Virus record (IMG/VR): IMGVR_UViG_3300017752_000133
Span: 1 to 25,758 of that record
DNA from: a virus
Strand: one strand, 5' to 3'
Length of the DNA stretch: 25,758 nucleotides
Shown: piece by piece, positions 1-7,602 of the stretch
Layout: the number at the start of each line of letters is the position of its first letter
Position numbering within the stretch: position 1 is the first letter of the stretch
Notes under the pieces: model-generated
The model's database searches: none
What the model saw: the letters and a program-made list of their open reading frames with translations, nothing else
Told to the model about the DNA's origin: nothing
Translations under genes and position numbers: made by a program

Positions 1-2144
1 TCGCCTACTAAATCTTTAATCATATTACCTGGAACATAGTCTGGTAGTACTGCTTCTAGTGCTGCTTTAATATCATAAGTCTTTTTAGCCATAGTAATAA
101 AGTCATCTACAAATGGTGCTAACGTGTCGTTTTGTTCCATTTCTGCAGCCACTTCATCAATCTCTTGTGCTACATCACTCATGCGACCTTCTTCTACACT
201 TTCTGTAGCACCCTCAAACCATCCAAGTTCTCTAAGTGCTTTCATAACCTTTGTCTTGACTGCTTTGTCTTCACCACCAGCATATTTAATGAAAAGTTCT
301 TTTACTTGCTCGTCGGTTGCAGGATCTTCCTTTTCAATTTTATCTAAAATTCTGTTTGCTTTGTACATTACTTCGCCACCTTTGCCACCTACATATCCTG
401 TAGTTGTTTTGGTGCCTTTGAATTCCCCTGGCTTGTCTGTTTTAATAGTATATCCTGGTTCTAATTCAATCTCTGCTTCTTCTACACTTTCTGCTTTGCC
501 TTTCAAACCAGCAAGCACTGCTTTGATTGCGTCTGTATACTGTTCTGGATATCTGTAACGACCACCGTATTGATTATTTTCGAGCCACTTAATGATCACC
601 GGACGAGCATCTCTGTCAGCACCATTTTTCTCTACAAACACAGCTATGTCATCCAACATATCGTCATCACCTACAAACTTCATTACAGCATTGATAGCAT
701 CTTCGCCATCTTCTCCTGCTTTAAGAGGTTGTTTGAGAAGGTCAAGGAAGTCTTTAATCTCTTCCTCTGTACTAAACAAATGCCAAGTGCCTTCTGCAAT
801 CATATCCATGCTCTGTTCAAATGATTCAAATGTTACACTCTCAGACTTCTCTTTGCCGTACAAATCTTTCTTAGCAGCCTTCTGTTTGACTTCGTACTTG
901 CCTTGGATAAACTTCTTAGCAAGTGCATAGCCTGCTGCCATGTGCTTTTTGTTTTCTACATCAAACTCACTCATTGCATTAGCAAGATTGTCATTAGTAC
1001 TATTCTTAACTAGGAAACGCACAATAGCAACTACTAGTGCTTGATTCTTACGCTGTGCTTCCATATCACTGTTTTTAATGTACTGCATGTAGTTTTTGAT
1101 TTCAGCCATGTCTGCTTCATTATCAAAGATTTCAATGGGCTCATCGCTCATTGCCATCTTTAGTGCTTCTTCATCATTTGCTTCACGCATTTGTGAACGT
1201 TGTTCCATAGCACGACGTACTGCTGGTAGCGCAGTTGTAAGACGTTCGTCATACACTGTACGAGTTAGTTTTTCTTTAAGATCGTCTAAATCGCCTTCAT
1301 CTTCTACTGCTTCTGGAACCCAGTTTTCAAAGTAAGATTGATAACCATTTGCACTTGCCAGGCTTTTTAGCGTATCTTTCAAACCATAGTATCTGTCTGT
1401 TGCGGCTTCAATGATTTCGTTTTGTTCATCTGTGACATAATCTTCACGCTTAATAGCACGAACAAATGTTTTAAGGTCATTCATTTCATGCATTATGCTT
1501 ACAATATGTCCACCTCGTTCATCACGAGTGTGACCTTCGTTGCTAATGTGTCTTGCCATTGCTCTCGCACCTGGCAGATAGTTATTAGCAAACTTAAAGC
1601 GTTCGCCGTCTGCATTCTCAATGTAGATTGCTTTGATGTTGCGGCTTCTCGCACCCATCTTAGTTTCGTCTACTGTCTTATCATGTTGAATAATAAGTTT
1701 TGCGGTTCCTTGTTCTAAGAAACTCTTTTGGCTGGTTCCATACATTTTGTTTTCCATCACTTCGTCCTGGCTACGTTGTGTTAAAAACTGATAATCTTTC
1801 TTATCAAGTCGTTCTTTTGTTACGTTATGTGTTTCATAGTTAAGCATATTTCTTGCACTGAACTTGCTTAGTTCTTTGAGAAAGCCGTACCAAGCATTTG
1901 CTGTGTTAGTGTCTACATCTTCCACCATGCTGTTTGGGAAGTATACTTGCAATACGCCTTCTTCATTGAGGCTTATTGTTACTGCACCTACTGGTAAGTT
2001 TCTGTGTTTAAAGTTAAACTCAAAGAAACGTGCTTGTTTTGGATCTGTAGTGACTGCACCAGTTTCATCGCCTAAGCGAATACTGCTAACTCTACTACGA
2101 ATCTTATCAAATAGTTCTTGTGATATGTTTTCTATTGGTCGCAT
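1..2144 (-). CDS. Large uncharacterised phage protein, C-terminus beyond the left edge
   Basis: An open frame of 714 codons runs without a stop from an ATG at 2144 off the left edge, so the C-terminus is missing. The visible protein is hydrophilic, rich in Glu, Lys and Asp, with no signal peptide or membrane segment. Helical charged stretches dominate, and the short element ESV recurs (residues in ESVTFESFEQ, ESVEEAE and ESVEEGR), perhaps marking repeated or processed segments. I do not recognise a catalytic motif. It follows gp17 on the same strand, 14 bases downstream of its stop, but has its own late promoter whose predicted start site is the A of this ATG; no Shine-Dalgarno is visible. 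Large size, late promoter and position suggest a virion or assembly protein. This is inference; the family is not identified. Confidence 0.85.
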   Translation of the reverse strand, partial: MRPIENISQELFDKIRSRVSSIRLGDETGAVTTDPKQARFFEFNFKHRNLPVGAVTISLNEEGVLQVYFPNSMVEDVDTNTANAWYGFLKELSKFSARNMLNYETHNVTKERLDKKDYQFLTQRSQDEVMENKMYGTSQKSFLEQGTAKLIIQHDKTVDETKMGARSRNIKAIYIENADGERFKFANNYLPGARAMARHISNEGHTRDERGGHIVSIMHEMNDLKTFVRAIKREDYVTDEQNEIIEAATDRYYGLKDTLKSLASANGYQSYFENWVPEAVEDEGDLDDLKEKLTRTVYDERLTTALPAVRRAMEQRSQMREANDEEALKMAMSDEPIEIFDNEADMAEIKNYMQYIKNSDMEAQRKNQALVVAIVRFLVKNSTNDNLANAMSEFDVENKKHMAAGYALAKKFIQGKYEVKQKAAKKDLYGKEKSESVTFESFEQSMDMIAEGTWHLFSTEEEIKDFLDLLKQPLKAGEDGEDAINAVMKFVGDDDMLDDIAVFVEKNGADRDARPVIIKWLENNQYGGRYRYPEQYTDAIKAVLAGLKGKAESVEEAEIELEPGYTIKTDKPGEFKGTKTTTGYVGGKGGEVMYKANRILDKIEKEDPATDEQVKELFIKYAGGEDKAVKTKVMKALRELGWFEGATESVEEGRMSDVAQEIDEVAAEMEQNDTLAPFVDDFITMAKKTYDIKAALEAVLPDYVPGNMIKDLVG

Positions 2145-2149
2145 ATATG

Positions 2150-2157
2150 TATTTATG
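2150..2157 (-). promoter_or_regulatory. T4-type late promoter (CATAAATA), leaderless spacing
   Basis: CATAAATA on the minus strand matches the T4 late -10 box TATAAATA in 7 of 8 positions. Exactly five bases separate it from the ATG at 2144. With T4 geometry the transcript would begin at the A of that ATG. Confidence 0.6.
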
Positions 2158-2158
2158 C

Positions 2159-3724
2159 CTACATCATAATGAATGGCATCGGATCCATGTTATAATCGTC
2201 ACTGTCTGCCATGTGACTATCAAGCTCTGGATTGTAACTTTTCAGCGTTTGTGCCATACGCATTACTAACAGTGTTGCCATTACTAGGTCATCTGTATCA
2301 CCTACTTTAGCACTGTAACTATTTCCACTAGCAATGAAACTTTTAAGTTCACTAATAAGAGCTTTGCTGTTTATCTTTACTTTTTCTGTTTCTACCAGTG
2401 TTTTGAACTTAGCACAGACTGTTAGTTTACTGCGATGTGTAGTGTTAAAGCCTCTTCTATATGCTCTAGCATTGCCGTGTGATTTTGGTTCTGTTAAGAA
2501 AAATCCTGATATGTTTTCTTCACCTATTTCTGCAATGCTCATTAATGCTGCTTCGCCAATAGTATTGTTCTCTACACTGTAGTACACACTATTGTTATCA
2601 CCGCATTCCTCAACTAGATACTTTGTTATGTCCATTAATATGCGAACTTGTTGTGGAATAGGAGTTTTGTTATGACTCCATTCGCCTACCTGTATCATAC
2701 TAGGCACTTCAAATATCTCAATAGCCGCTGGATCTCCGCCAGTACCCAAACTAGGATCAAGTCCTACTAGATAACTTTTGCCTTTTTCTGGTTTTTTATA
2801 CCAACGTACTTTGCCGTGTCTAAAACTAGGATCATTGCCAATCATGTTAGTAAGCACAAGACTGTCGATCAATGTTTCATCGAAGATAATAAACTCACAA
2901 TCGTGTTCACGTCTAAAACGTTCTTCTCCAATACGACCTAGTTCTTCTGCTTTCCATTGATCGTCTCTGTCTGGATGTTCCCACCAGTAACTGCGGTAAC
3001 TCTTAAAGCCATTAACACCTATATCTGTTTCTTCTCCATCGCTATCAAATGTTTTGTTAGCATCACGCCAAATAGTTGCAAACTGGTCTTCGTCACTGTT
3101 AGGTGTACTTGTAATAATAGCCTTACCACCTGTTGCTAGCGTAGGCGAAATACTAGTCCAAAACTCACGAGCAATACTAGGACGCACAAATGCAAACTCA
3201 TCACAGTATAGCAATGTAATACTCATGCCTCGACCAGTGTTGTCTGTAGTTGCTTGTGCTACAATACGACTGCCATTATCAAAGTCAATGCTACCCTTGT
3301 TATAACTAGTAACACCTGCACGAATATGATCTGGACACAGTTCATAAGCATAGCGTATGCGTTGCATAATCTCCTGCGCACCAGCATACTTGTGTGCCGC
3401 AATAAGGATTACACTGTCTGGTACAAACATTGCATACCATAGCAAGTAGCCTGCGGCTGTTGTTGATTTGCCTGTTTGTCTGGGCAACATGTTAATGTTA
3501 AAGCGATAGTTGTGATAAACGTCTATAAGTTTTTCTTGGTATTCAAACGGATTATACACCATACGACCTTTAGTAGGGTGCTGAATAGCAAAATAGTTGC
3601 TGAGAAAGTATTTTACTCCGTTCTTAGGATCGGCGCACTTAGCAAACTCTGTGAGTTGTTCACGAGTAAATGTTTCTTTTTTGTATGCTTTTTTAACTAG
3701 CACACCGTCTAGGCTTTTAGACAT
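2159..3724 (-). CDS. 17: Terminase large subunit (T4 gp17-like ATPase/nuclease)
   Basis: This 521-residue protein is the DNA packaging motor of T4-like phages: an N-terminal ATPase pumps DNA into the prohead and a C-terminal RNase H-fold nuclease cuts the concatemer. Visible motifs are the Walker A LPRQTGKST (residues 80-88), Walker B LLYCDE with D175 and E176, and the coupling motif TSTPNS (205-210). The nuclease acidic residues are D323 in GLDPSLGTGGD, E385 in SVENN and D478/D479 in DTDDLVMATL. Length fits the family (T4 gp17 is 610). All key residues are present, so it should be active. The start ATG overlaps the stop of the upstream 141-residue gene (TAATG), implying translational coupling. 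The gp16 partner lies about 4 kb away, not immediately upstream as in T4. Confidence 0.97.
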   Translation of the reverse strand: MSKSLDGVLVKKAYKKETFTREQLTEFAKCADPKNGVKYFLSNYFAIQHPTKGRMVYNPFEYQEKLIDVYHNYRFNINMLPRQTGKSTTAAGYLLWYAMFVPDSVILIAAHKYAGAQEIMQRIRYAYELCPDHIRAGVTSYNKGSIDFDNGSRIVAQATTDNTGRGMSITLLYCDEFAFVRPSIAREFWTSISPTLATGGKAIITSTPNSDEDQFATIWRDANKTFDSDGEETDIGVNGFKSYRSYWWEHPDRDDQWKAEELGRIGEERFRREHDCEFIIFDETLIDSLVLTNMIGNDPSFRHGKVRWYKKPEKGKSYLVGLDPSLGTGGDPAAIEIFEVPSMIQVGEWSHNKTPIPQQVRILMDITKYLVEECGDNNSVYYSVENNTIGEAALMSIAEIGEENISGFFLTEPKSHGNARAYRRGFNTTHRSKLTVCAKFKTLVETEKVKINSKALISELKSFIASGNSYSAKVGDTDDLVMATLLVMRMAQTLKSYNPELDSHMADSDDYNMDPMPFIMM

Positions 3725-4149
3725 TAACCAATCCTTACTTTAAACTGTTGCGGTGTTGTACTTAGTCTGATGACTTCGCTGACGATTTCAAAATGTTGAC
3801 ATAGATCCTGAAATAGGTTATAATGTAGTTGTTTACTGGCAATGTCATAACTTGTCTTGCCAATATTAATATAGTAGTCTGTGCTCACTCCATAGTCAGG
3901 AAAAACACTAACTACAAACAAACACACATCTGCAAGTTCTTTTGCGTTTGCGCTATCTCGTCTCGTTAATTGAAGATAACTTTCTGCAAAACTATCCGCA
4001 GGTAGAAAATCTGGACGGTCAACAAAGCTGCCTAATAGTATTGCACAGTATGCTTCTACATCCTCTGGCAATGTGTAGCCCGCATGTTGACTGGTTTGCG
4101 CAATGCAATCCTTAAAAGCAGATATGTAATGATTGTCAACATATCTCAT
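3724..4149 (-). CDS. Uncharacterised 141-residue protein coupled to gp17
   Basis: The open frame extends upstream to 4221, but that part would overlap the divergent HNH gene. The ATG at 4149 (MRYVDNHYIS) sits just behind a perfect late promoter and is the best start. The product is soluble and mostly helical, with a central stretch LADVCLFVVSVFPDYGV followed by DYYINIGKTSYDIAS. I do not recognise a named family or a helix-turn-helix. The stop codon overlaps the gp17 ATG (TAATG), so it is translated together with the packaging motor. T4 has gp16 in this position, but a better gp16 candidate is at 7601-8113. A packaging accessory role is an inference from position only. Confidence 0.8.
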   Translation of the reverse strand: MRYVDNHYISAFKDCIAQTSQHAGYTLPEDVEAYCAILLGSFVDRPDFLPADSFAESYLQLTRRDSANAKELADVCLFVVSVFPDYGVSTDYYINIGKTSYDIASKQLHYNLFQDLCQHFEIVSEVIRLSTTPQQFKVRIG

Positions 4150-4154
4150 ACAAA

Positions 4155-4162
4155 TATTTATA
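4155..4162 (-). promoter_or_regulatory. Consensus late promoter TATAAATA, leaderless spacing
   Basis: This is a perfect TATAAATA on the minus strand, five bases before the ATG at 4149. By T4 late-promoter geometry transcription would begin on the A of the start codon. There is no room for a Shine-Dalgarno. It probably drives the 141-residue gene and gp17. Confidence 0.8.
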
Positions 4163-4177
4163 AAAACAACCCAGGGT

Positions 4178-4185
4178 GGTAAATA
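4178..4185 (+). promoter_or_regulatory. Late-promoter-like box GGTAAATA for the HNH gene
   Basis: GGTAAATA matches TATAAATA in 6 of 8 positions, with the TAAATA core intact. It lies eight bases before the ATG at 4194, giving a predicted leader of only about three bases. It is arranged back to back with the minus-strand late promoter at 4155-4162, 15 bases away. Confidence 0.45.
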
Positions 4186-4193
4186 ATAGTGCA

Positions 4194-4739
4194 ATGAGTG
4201 ATACGCTACTTTTAAACACAAGTGGACAACCTATATCACAGTTCCCTGTCAGTGTCATCGACTGGCGTAGAGCAGTCAAACTTTACTTTCAAGATCGTAT
4301 AACAGTGCTTAACTGGTATGAAGATTGGGAAGTTAGCAGTCCAACAACTACCATGAAAGTTCCTGCAACTATCATGACAAAACGCTATCATCACATTAAA
4401 AAACCTGTACGCTTTAGTAGATTCAATGTACATATGCGTGACGAGTTTAAGTGTCAGTATTGCGGAGACGAACATACATTTAAAGAACTTACCATGGACC
4501 ATGTAAAGCCTCGTAGTGCTGGCGGAACTACATGTTGGATGAACATTGTTAGTGCTTGCAAAGATTGCAATAGGGACAAAGGCAGTGATTTGTGGCGGCC
4601 CATGCGGGAACCGTTTGAACCAAATGTATATCAACTAGCGGCTCTTCGGAGCCGTTTTCCGTTTCAAGTAAAACATCAATCATGGCTAGACTACATTCCA
4701 AATGGCGAATATCGTGAAACTAGTTCAGTACGGGTGTAG
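4194..4739 (+). CDS. HNH endonuclease
   Basis: The 181-residue product has the domain order of the common HNH family. An N-terminal segment beginning LLLNTSGQP with VIDWRRAVKL is followed by KKPVRFSRFNV and the zinc/HNH module. That module has C87-x2-C90, the D102-H103 catalytic pair in TMDHVKPRSAGG, N117, and C122-x2-C125 followed by NRDKG. The core should therefore be an intact metal-dependent nuclease. A GTG at 4176 would add six residues, but the family N-terminus fits the ATG at 4194 better. It diverges from the gp17 operon and overlaps the next gene by 38 bases. It may be a homing-type nuclease or a packaging helper; HNH proteins beside terminases are known packaging components in other phages. 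The sequence does not decide between these. Confidence 0.93.
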   Translation: MSDTLLLNTSGQPISQFPVSVIDWRRAVKLYFQDRITVLNWYEDWEVSSPTTTMKVPATIMTKRYHHIKKPVRFSRFNVHMRDEFKCQYCGDEHTFKELTMDHVKPRSAGGTTCWMNIVSACKDCNRDKGSDLWRPMREPFEPNVYQLAALRSRFPFQVKHQSWLDYIPNGEYRETSSVRV

Positions 4740-5292
4740 TGTTAGTTTAGGCGAGGAAGCCACTATCTGTTATGGGCAACTCATAGCAGAACAGTTAGGC
4801 TATGACTTTATACAACGCAGTGAAAGCAGTGCTAGTAATCCTCACATAGCATTAAAGTTTTGCGAAACTTACACCGATATTACGCCTGATGATTTAGTTA
4901 TATTTGGATGGAGTCATCCTAATAGGCAAAGTTGGTACAACAAGTACCAACAGCGTTGGGAACATATGAACTACATTCAACAGAAAGAACGTGGCAGTAT
5001 AAACACAGAAAGCGTTCGTGATTATATACTGCATCAAAACTGTGATTACATAGAACAGTTACACGGTTGGTATCCTCGTCACATAGTAGAAACTACATGT
5101 GAGTTAAACAATCTAAGATACATGCATGTGGATTGTGTACCAGGAATGGTAGGAATATTAGGTGCGGATGGAAGTAATAATAAAAGTAAGTCAAAATATA
5201 TAGCGGATCACTTACATCCTAATGACGAAGGTCACCGCTATATTCATCGGTTGTTACAGAATCAACTGAAGTTTGGATCATCCTCGCCGTAG
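4702..5292 (+). CDS. SGNH/GDSL-hydrolase-like protein
   Basis: The 196-residue product carries the scattered blocks of the SGNH hydrolase fold. Block I is YGCSVSLGEE (candidate nucleophile S13, Cys replacing the Asp of GDS). A G-W-S-H stretch at 69-72 stands at the position of the G-x-N-D block. The C-terminal D169-x2-H172 is in ADHLHPNDEGHRYI. Such enzymes act on esters, for example acetyl groups on carbohydrates; the substrate here is unknown. There is no signal peptide or membrane segment. The ATG at 4702 lies inside the end of the HNH gene, indicating coupling. The 3' end overlaps the convergent gene at 5262-5522 by 31 bases. The weak third block leaves open whether it is catalytically active. 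Confidence 0.8.
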   Translation: MANIVKLVQYGCSVSLGEEATICYGQLIAEQLGYDFIQRSESSASNPHIALKFCETYTDITPDDLVIFGWSHPNRQSWYNKYQQRWEHMNYIQQKERGSINTESVRDYILHQNCDYIEQLHGWYPRHIVETTCELNNLRYMHVDCVPGMVGILGADGSNNKSKSKYIADHLHPNDEGHRYIHRLLQNQLKFGSSSP

Positions 5293-5522
5293 TCGCCGTC
5301 CTCACCTGGGTGATTCATGTCATGTTCTCTACGGAAGTCTGCGACAAAGCGTTTAATATCGTCACCGCTCATAAAGTTTACAAGCTCGTCAATAAGTGCT
5401 TTGTGTGCATCGCTTGGACATTCACCGCCACAGTAATCATCTTGTAGTTCGTAGAATGGTTCTGCAAACTCGCCTGATGCTTCAGTTGTAAGTTGGTCTA
5501 GGCTTTCCAATAAATCACGCAT
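5262..5522 (-). CDS. Small acidic protein with MRDLLESLD N-terminus
   Basis: This 86-residue acidic protein begins MRDLLESLDQ, the same nine residues that start the LysM-like protein at 6280-7065, although the DNA differs. The C-terminal tail is very acidic (DGDYGEDDPNFS). No enzyme motif is visible. Its ATG overlaps the stop of the upstream gene (TAATG), so it is the last gene of the run from 7568. The shared N-terminus resembles the short capsid-targeting peptides of T4 internal head proteins, which gp21 removes after L/I-x-E; LLE-S would fit. A role as an internal or scaffold-type head protein is a hypothesis from this peptide and the operon. Confidence 0.8.
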   Translation of the reverse strand: MRDLLESLDQLTTEASGEFAEPFYELQDDYCGGECPSDAHKALIDELVNFMSGDDIKRFVADFRREHDMNHPGEDGDYGEDDPNFS

Positions 5523-6283
5523 TACTTCATATCTTTTCTAACTTGTCTTAGAGGAGCATCATCGTACTTGCTGTCTCTGTTTTTCAACCAGGATTTACTA
5601 GTACCACCTTTGCCAGCACCTGCAATGATTTTTCCGTCTTTAGTTGCTACTGCTTGGATTCCTTCATCAGCTTGTTCTTCGTCAAGTTCAATCTCTTGTG
5701 CTTCTAAAAAGTCTTTGTAAGACTTGTATAGATTTTGTTCTACACTTTCAATAGTGTCTTCTTCTTCAACTTTGCGTGGCTCTTGATCCATTGGATTGTC
5801 ACCACCAGCTGCTGCAGGATGCATATTCTTAGGTCCGTTAAGTCCGCCACTTAGACCAATAAGTTGATCTTCAATGTCCATGTATTCTTCTTCTGGCTCG
5901 TTAGCATATTCTTGTACTGGCTTGTATCCATCAAAACCTGCTAGTTGCATAAGTTCTTCAAGTGCAGCTACAGGAACTTCAACAGTTTCTTCAACTTCTT
6001 CCTCAGCAACTTCTTCTTCTTCAACTTCTAGGTCATCTTCTTCAGCAAACTCTAGTTCTGCTTCAGGTGTTTCTACTTCTTTAACTGCTTCTTTCTTCAT
6101 TTTCTTTGAATTCATTGGGCCTGATGCATCTATATCAATTGGCGAACCTTTCATAAGTTTTTCTAACTCATGCTCTTCGTCATCTTTTTTGCCTTCAACT
6201 GCAACATCTTCTTGCTGAATGTCTTGCTCTGCAAGTTCAGCTGCGATATCTGCTAGTCTGTTTCTAAGTTCAGCAATATTCAT
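5522..6283 (-). CDS. Acidic scaffold-like protein
   Basis: The 253-residue product is highly charged, with a long Glu run at about residues 75-105 (EVEEEEVAEEEVEETVEV) that should form a helix or coiled coil. A conserved-looking segment follows at about 118-170, including LAGFDGYKPVQEYANEP, DQLIGLSGGLNGPK and AAAGGDNPM. I recall this segment from proteins of marine T4-like phages. The C-terminus is basic (LRQVRKDMK). There is no catalytic motif, signal or membrane segment. The gene overlaps both neighbours (ATGA upstream, TAATG downstream), so the group is co-translated. Composition and context fit a prohead core or scaffold protein, but no T4 counterpart can be named. Confidence 0.85.
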   Translation of the reverse strand: MNIAELRNRLADIAAELAEQDIQQEDVAVEGKKDDEEHELEKLMKGSPIDIDASGPMNSKKMKKEAVKEVETPEAELEFAEEDDLEVEEEEVAEEEVEETVEVPVAALEELMQLAGFDGYKPVQEYANEPEEEYMDIEDQLIGLSGGLNGPKNMHPAAAGGDNPMDQEPRKVEEEDTIESVEQNLYKSYKDFLEAQEIELDEEQADEGIQAVATKDGKIIAGAGKGGTSKSWLKNRDSKYDDAPLRQVRKDMK

Positions 6284-7065
6284 TTTTTGTCTCCGGTGTT
6301 AAATCGTTTCATTTGCCCGCTTGTGCTGGGCTTGGCATCAACCATGCTTTTGATCTGCTGATACAAACTATCTGCACGTTGTTGCTTAGTTGGCGTTGGC
6401 TGAGGTTTAGGTTGATCAGCAGGCTTCATTTTAGGTTGAATAGGATTGCTAACTGGTGTAATTTTGCCGTCTTTATCCGTAGAATATGTATTAGGCAAAG
6501 CATTTTTAGTATCTTGTGATGCCCTTGGATCTGACTGTACACCTTTTGCAAAAACGTCTGCAGCTTTATCCCCTGCCATGTTTTTAATCGCATTGTATTT
6601 GTTTGTTATTTGAGCTGTCTGGTCTACTGGTTTTGTGTCTACTGCTTTTGTAGCTTTTGGCTCGGCTTTGTTTTTAGGGCTAAAAATGCCTAACGGATCA
6701 GCGCCACCTTGTTTAGGTCTGTCTTTTACTTTTGCTCTGACTTCAGGTGATGGATTCATGATGTTTAGTGGATCAGGTCCTTTACCTTTTTTAGTTGTAG
6801 GAGCATTACCCAAGTCATCACCGTCATATTTTCCATCAGGGCCTGATTTACCAATATTACCTAGTCTGTAATCCTGTGCTATACCACTAAGTGTATCGCC
6901 ACGCTTTACTGTGTAACTGCCGCCGCCCGGCAGTGTAATCTTTTGACCTGGATAAATCTTATCTGGGTTTTCAATACCGCTTAGTTTAGCAAGTGTACTA
7001 TAAGTTACACGCTCGTCTAGATCTTGTTCTGCAATACTGTCCAGGGATTCTAGTAGATCTCTCAT
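6280..7065 (-). CDS. LysM-like protein with swapped LysM halves
   Basis: The 261-residue protein starts MRDLLESLDS, shared with the gene at 5262-5522. Residues 21-46 (TYSTLAKLSGI to YPGQKITLP) look like the second half of a LysM domain. Residues 51-67 (YTVKRGDTLSGIAQDYR) look like the first half, so the order is reversed relative to a normal LysM. The remainder is a low-complexity linker rich in Pro, Lys, Gln and Thr, probably disordered. LysM domains bind peptidoglycan or chitin and occur in phage tail and lysis proteins. Without a signal peptide or lytic domain, this is more likely a virion or assembly component. The ATG overlaps the previous stop (ATGA), with AAGGAAG as ribosome binding site. 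Confidence 0.85.
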   Translation of the reverse strand: MRDLLESLDSIAEQDLDERVTYSTLAKLSGIENPDKIYPGQKITLPGGGSYTVKRGDTLSGIAQDYRLGNIGKSGPDGKYDGDDLGNAPTTKKGKGPDPLNIMNPSPEVRAKVKDRPKQGGADPLGIFSPKNKAEPKATKAVDTKPVDQTAQITNKYNAIKNMAGDKAADVFAKGVQSDPRASQDTKNALPNTYSTDKDGKITPVSNPIQPKMKPADQPKPQPTPTKQQRADSLYQQIKSMVDAKPSTSGQMKRFNTGDKK

Positions 7066-7568
7066 TTTTCTTCCTTAGCAAACTCGTACTTGCGGGTTTC
7101 CAAATCTTTAAGCATGTTCTCGTTGTACTTGTCACCAAAGTGATCTTCTGCTTTGATCTTATCCGCATCTTTGTATTCTGCATCATCTAGTTTTGCTTCA
7201 TACTCATCACCTTCCTCTTTAAGTGCTTCTTCACGAGCAATCTCTTCAGGATGGGCTTGGTCAATAACAACTAAATGACTAGCAGGAACGCCAACAGTTT
7301 GACTAATATATTCATATAGCTGATGTGCAGTTACTGGATACTGTAGTTCTGTATCCATGATAAACACTTCTGCATTTGTAAGTGTTTGAAAATCCATTGG
7401 ATGTTCTTGAATAGGAGTTTTCTTTGGCTTGCTCATACTCTTCATATCATATTTCTGTAGAGCAGTCTCTAGTGCGTCCATTGTTTCATCACTGCACTTT
7501 TCTGCCATTTTAATGCGAAACTTATATGTTTGTTCGCTTTCTACAAGATAACTTCTAAAACTTTTCAT
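7062..7568 (-). CDS. Uncharacterised protein with capsid-targeting-like N-terminus
   Basis: The 168-residue product begins MKSFRSYLVESEQ. This resembles the targeting peptide of T4 internal proteins (MKTYQEFIAEA type) that is cleaved after L/I-x-E. Next comes a compact domain at about 15-110 with DALETALQKYDMKSMSKPKK, TPIQEHPMDF and NAEVFIMDTELQYPV, which I recall from structural-region proteins of marine phages without an assigned function. The C-terminal third is charged and helical (EEIAREEALKEEG onward). It is first in the tight run 7568-5262 and has its own late promoter and the ribosome binding site AAGGAA. An internal head or core role is suggested, not shown. Confidence 0.85.
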   Translation of the reverse strand: MKSFRSYLVESEQTYKFRIKMAEKCSDETMDALETALQKYDMKSMSKPKKTPIQEHPMDFQTLTNAEVFIMDTELQYPVTAHQLYEYISQTVGVPASHLVVIDQAHPEEIAREEALKEEGDEYEAKLDDAEYKDADKIKAEDHFGDKYNENMLKDLETRKYEFAKEEK

Positions 7569-7594
7569 TGCCGTATTCCTTGCTAATATACTAC

Positions 7595-7602
7595 TATTTA
7601 TT
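7595..7602 (-). promoter_or_regulatory. Late promoter AATAAATA fused to the gp16 stop codon
   Basis: AATAAATA on the minus strand (7 of 8 matches to TATAAATA) overlaps the TAA stop of gp16, forming TAATAAATA. It is followed by a 26-base gap containing AAGGAA before the ATG at 7568. Confidence 0.7.

Noticed and set aside
4110-4140. A TTGACA hexamer on the minus strand
   Set aside because: No acceptable -10 follows at 16-18 bases, and it is inside the 141-residue gene just behind a perfect late promoter.
3724-4149. The 141-residue gene as gp16, based on its position before gp17
   Set aside because: The protein at 7601-8113 fits the gp16 size and helical pattern much better; the 141-residue protein has no gp16-like long basic helix.
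4236-4634. A 132-residue minus-strand open frame opposite the HNH gene
   Set aside because: The plus strand carries a full HNH motif set, and the antisense frame has no recognisable pattern or ribosome binding site.
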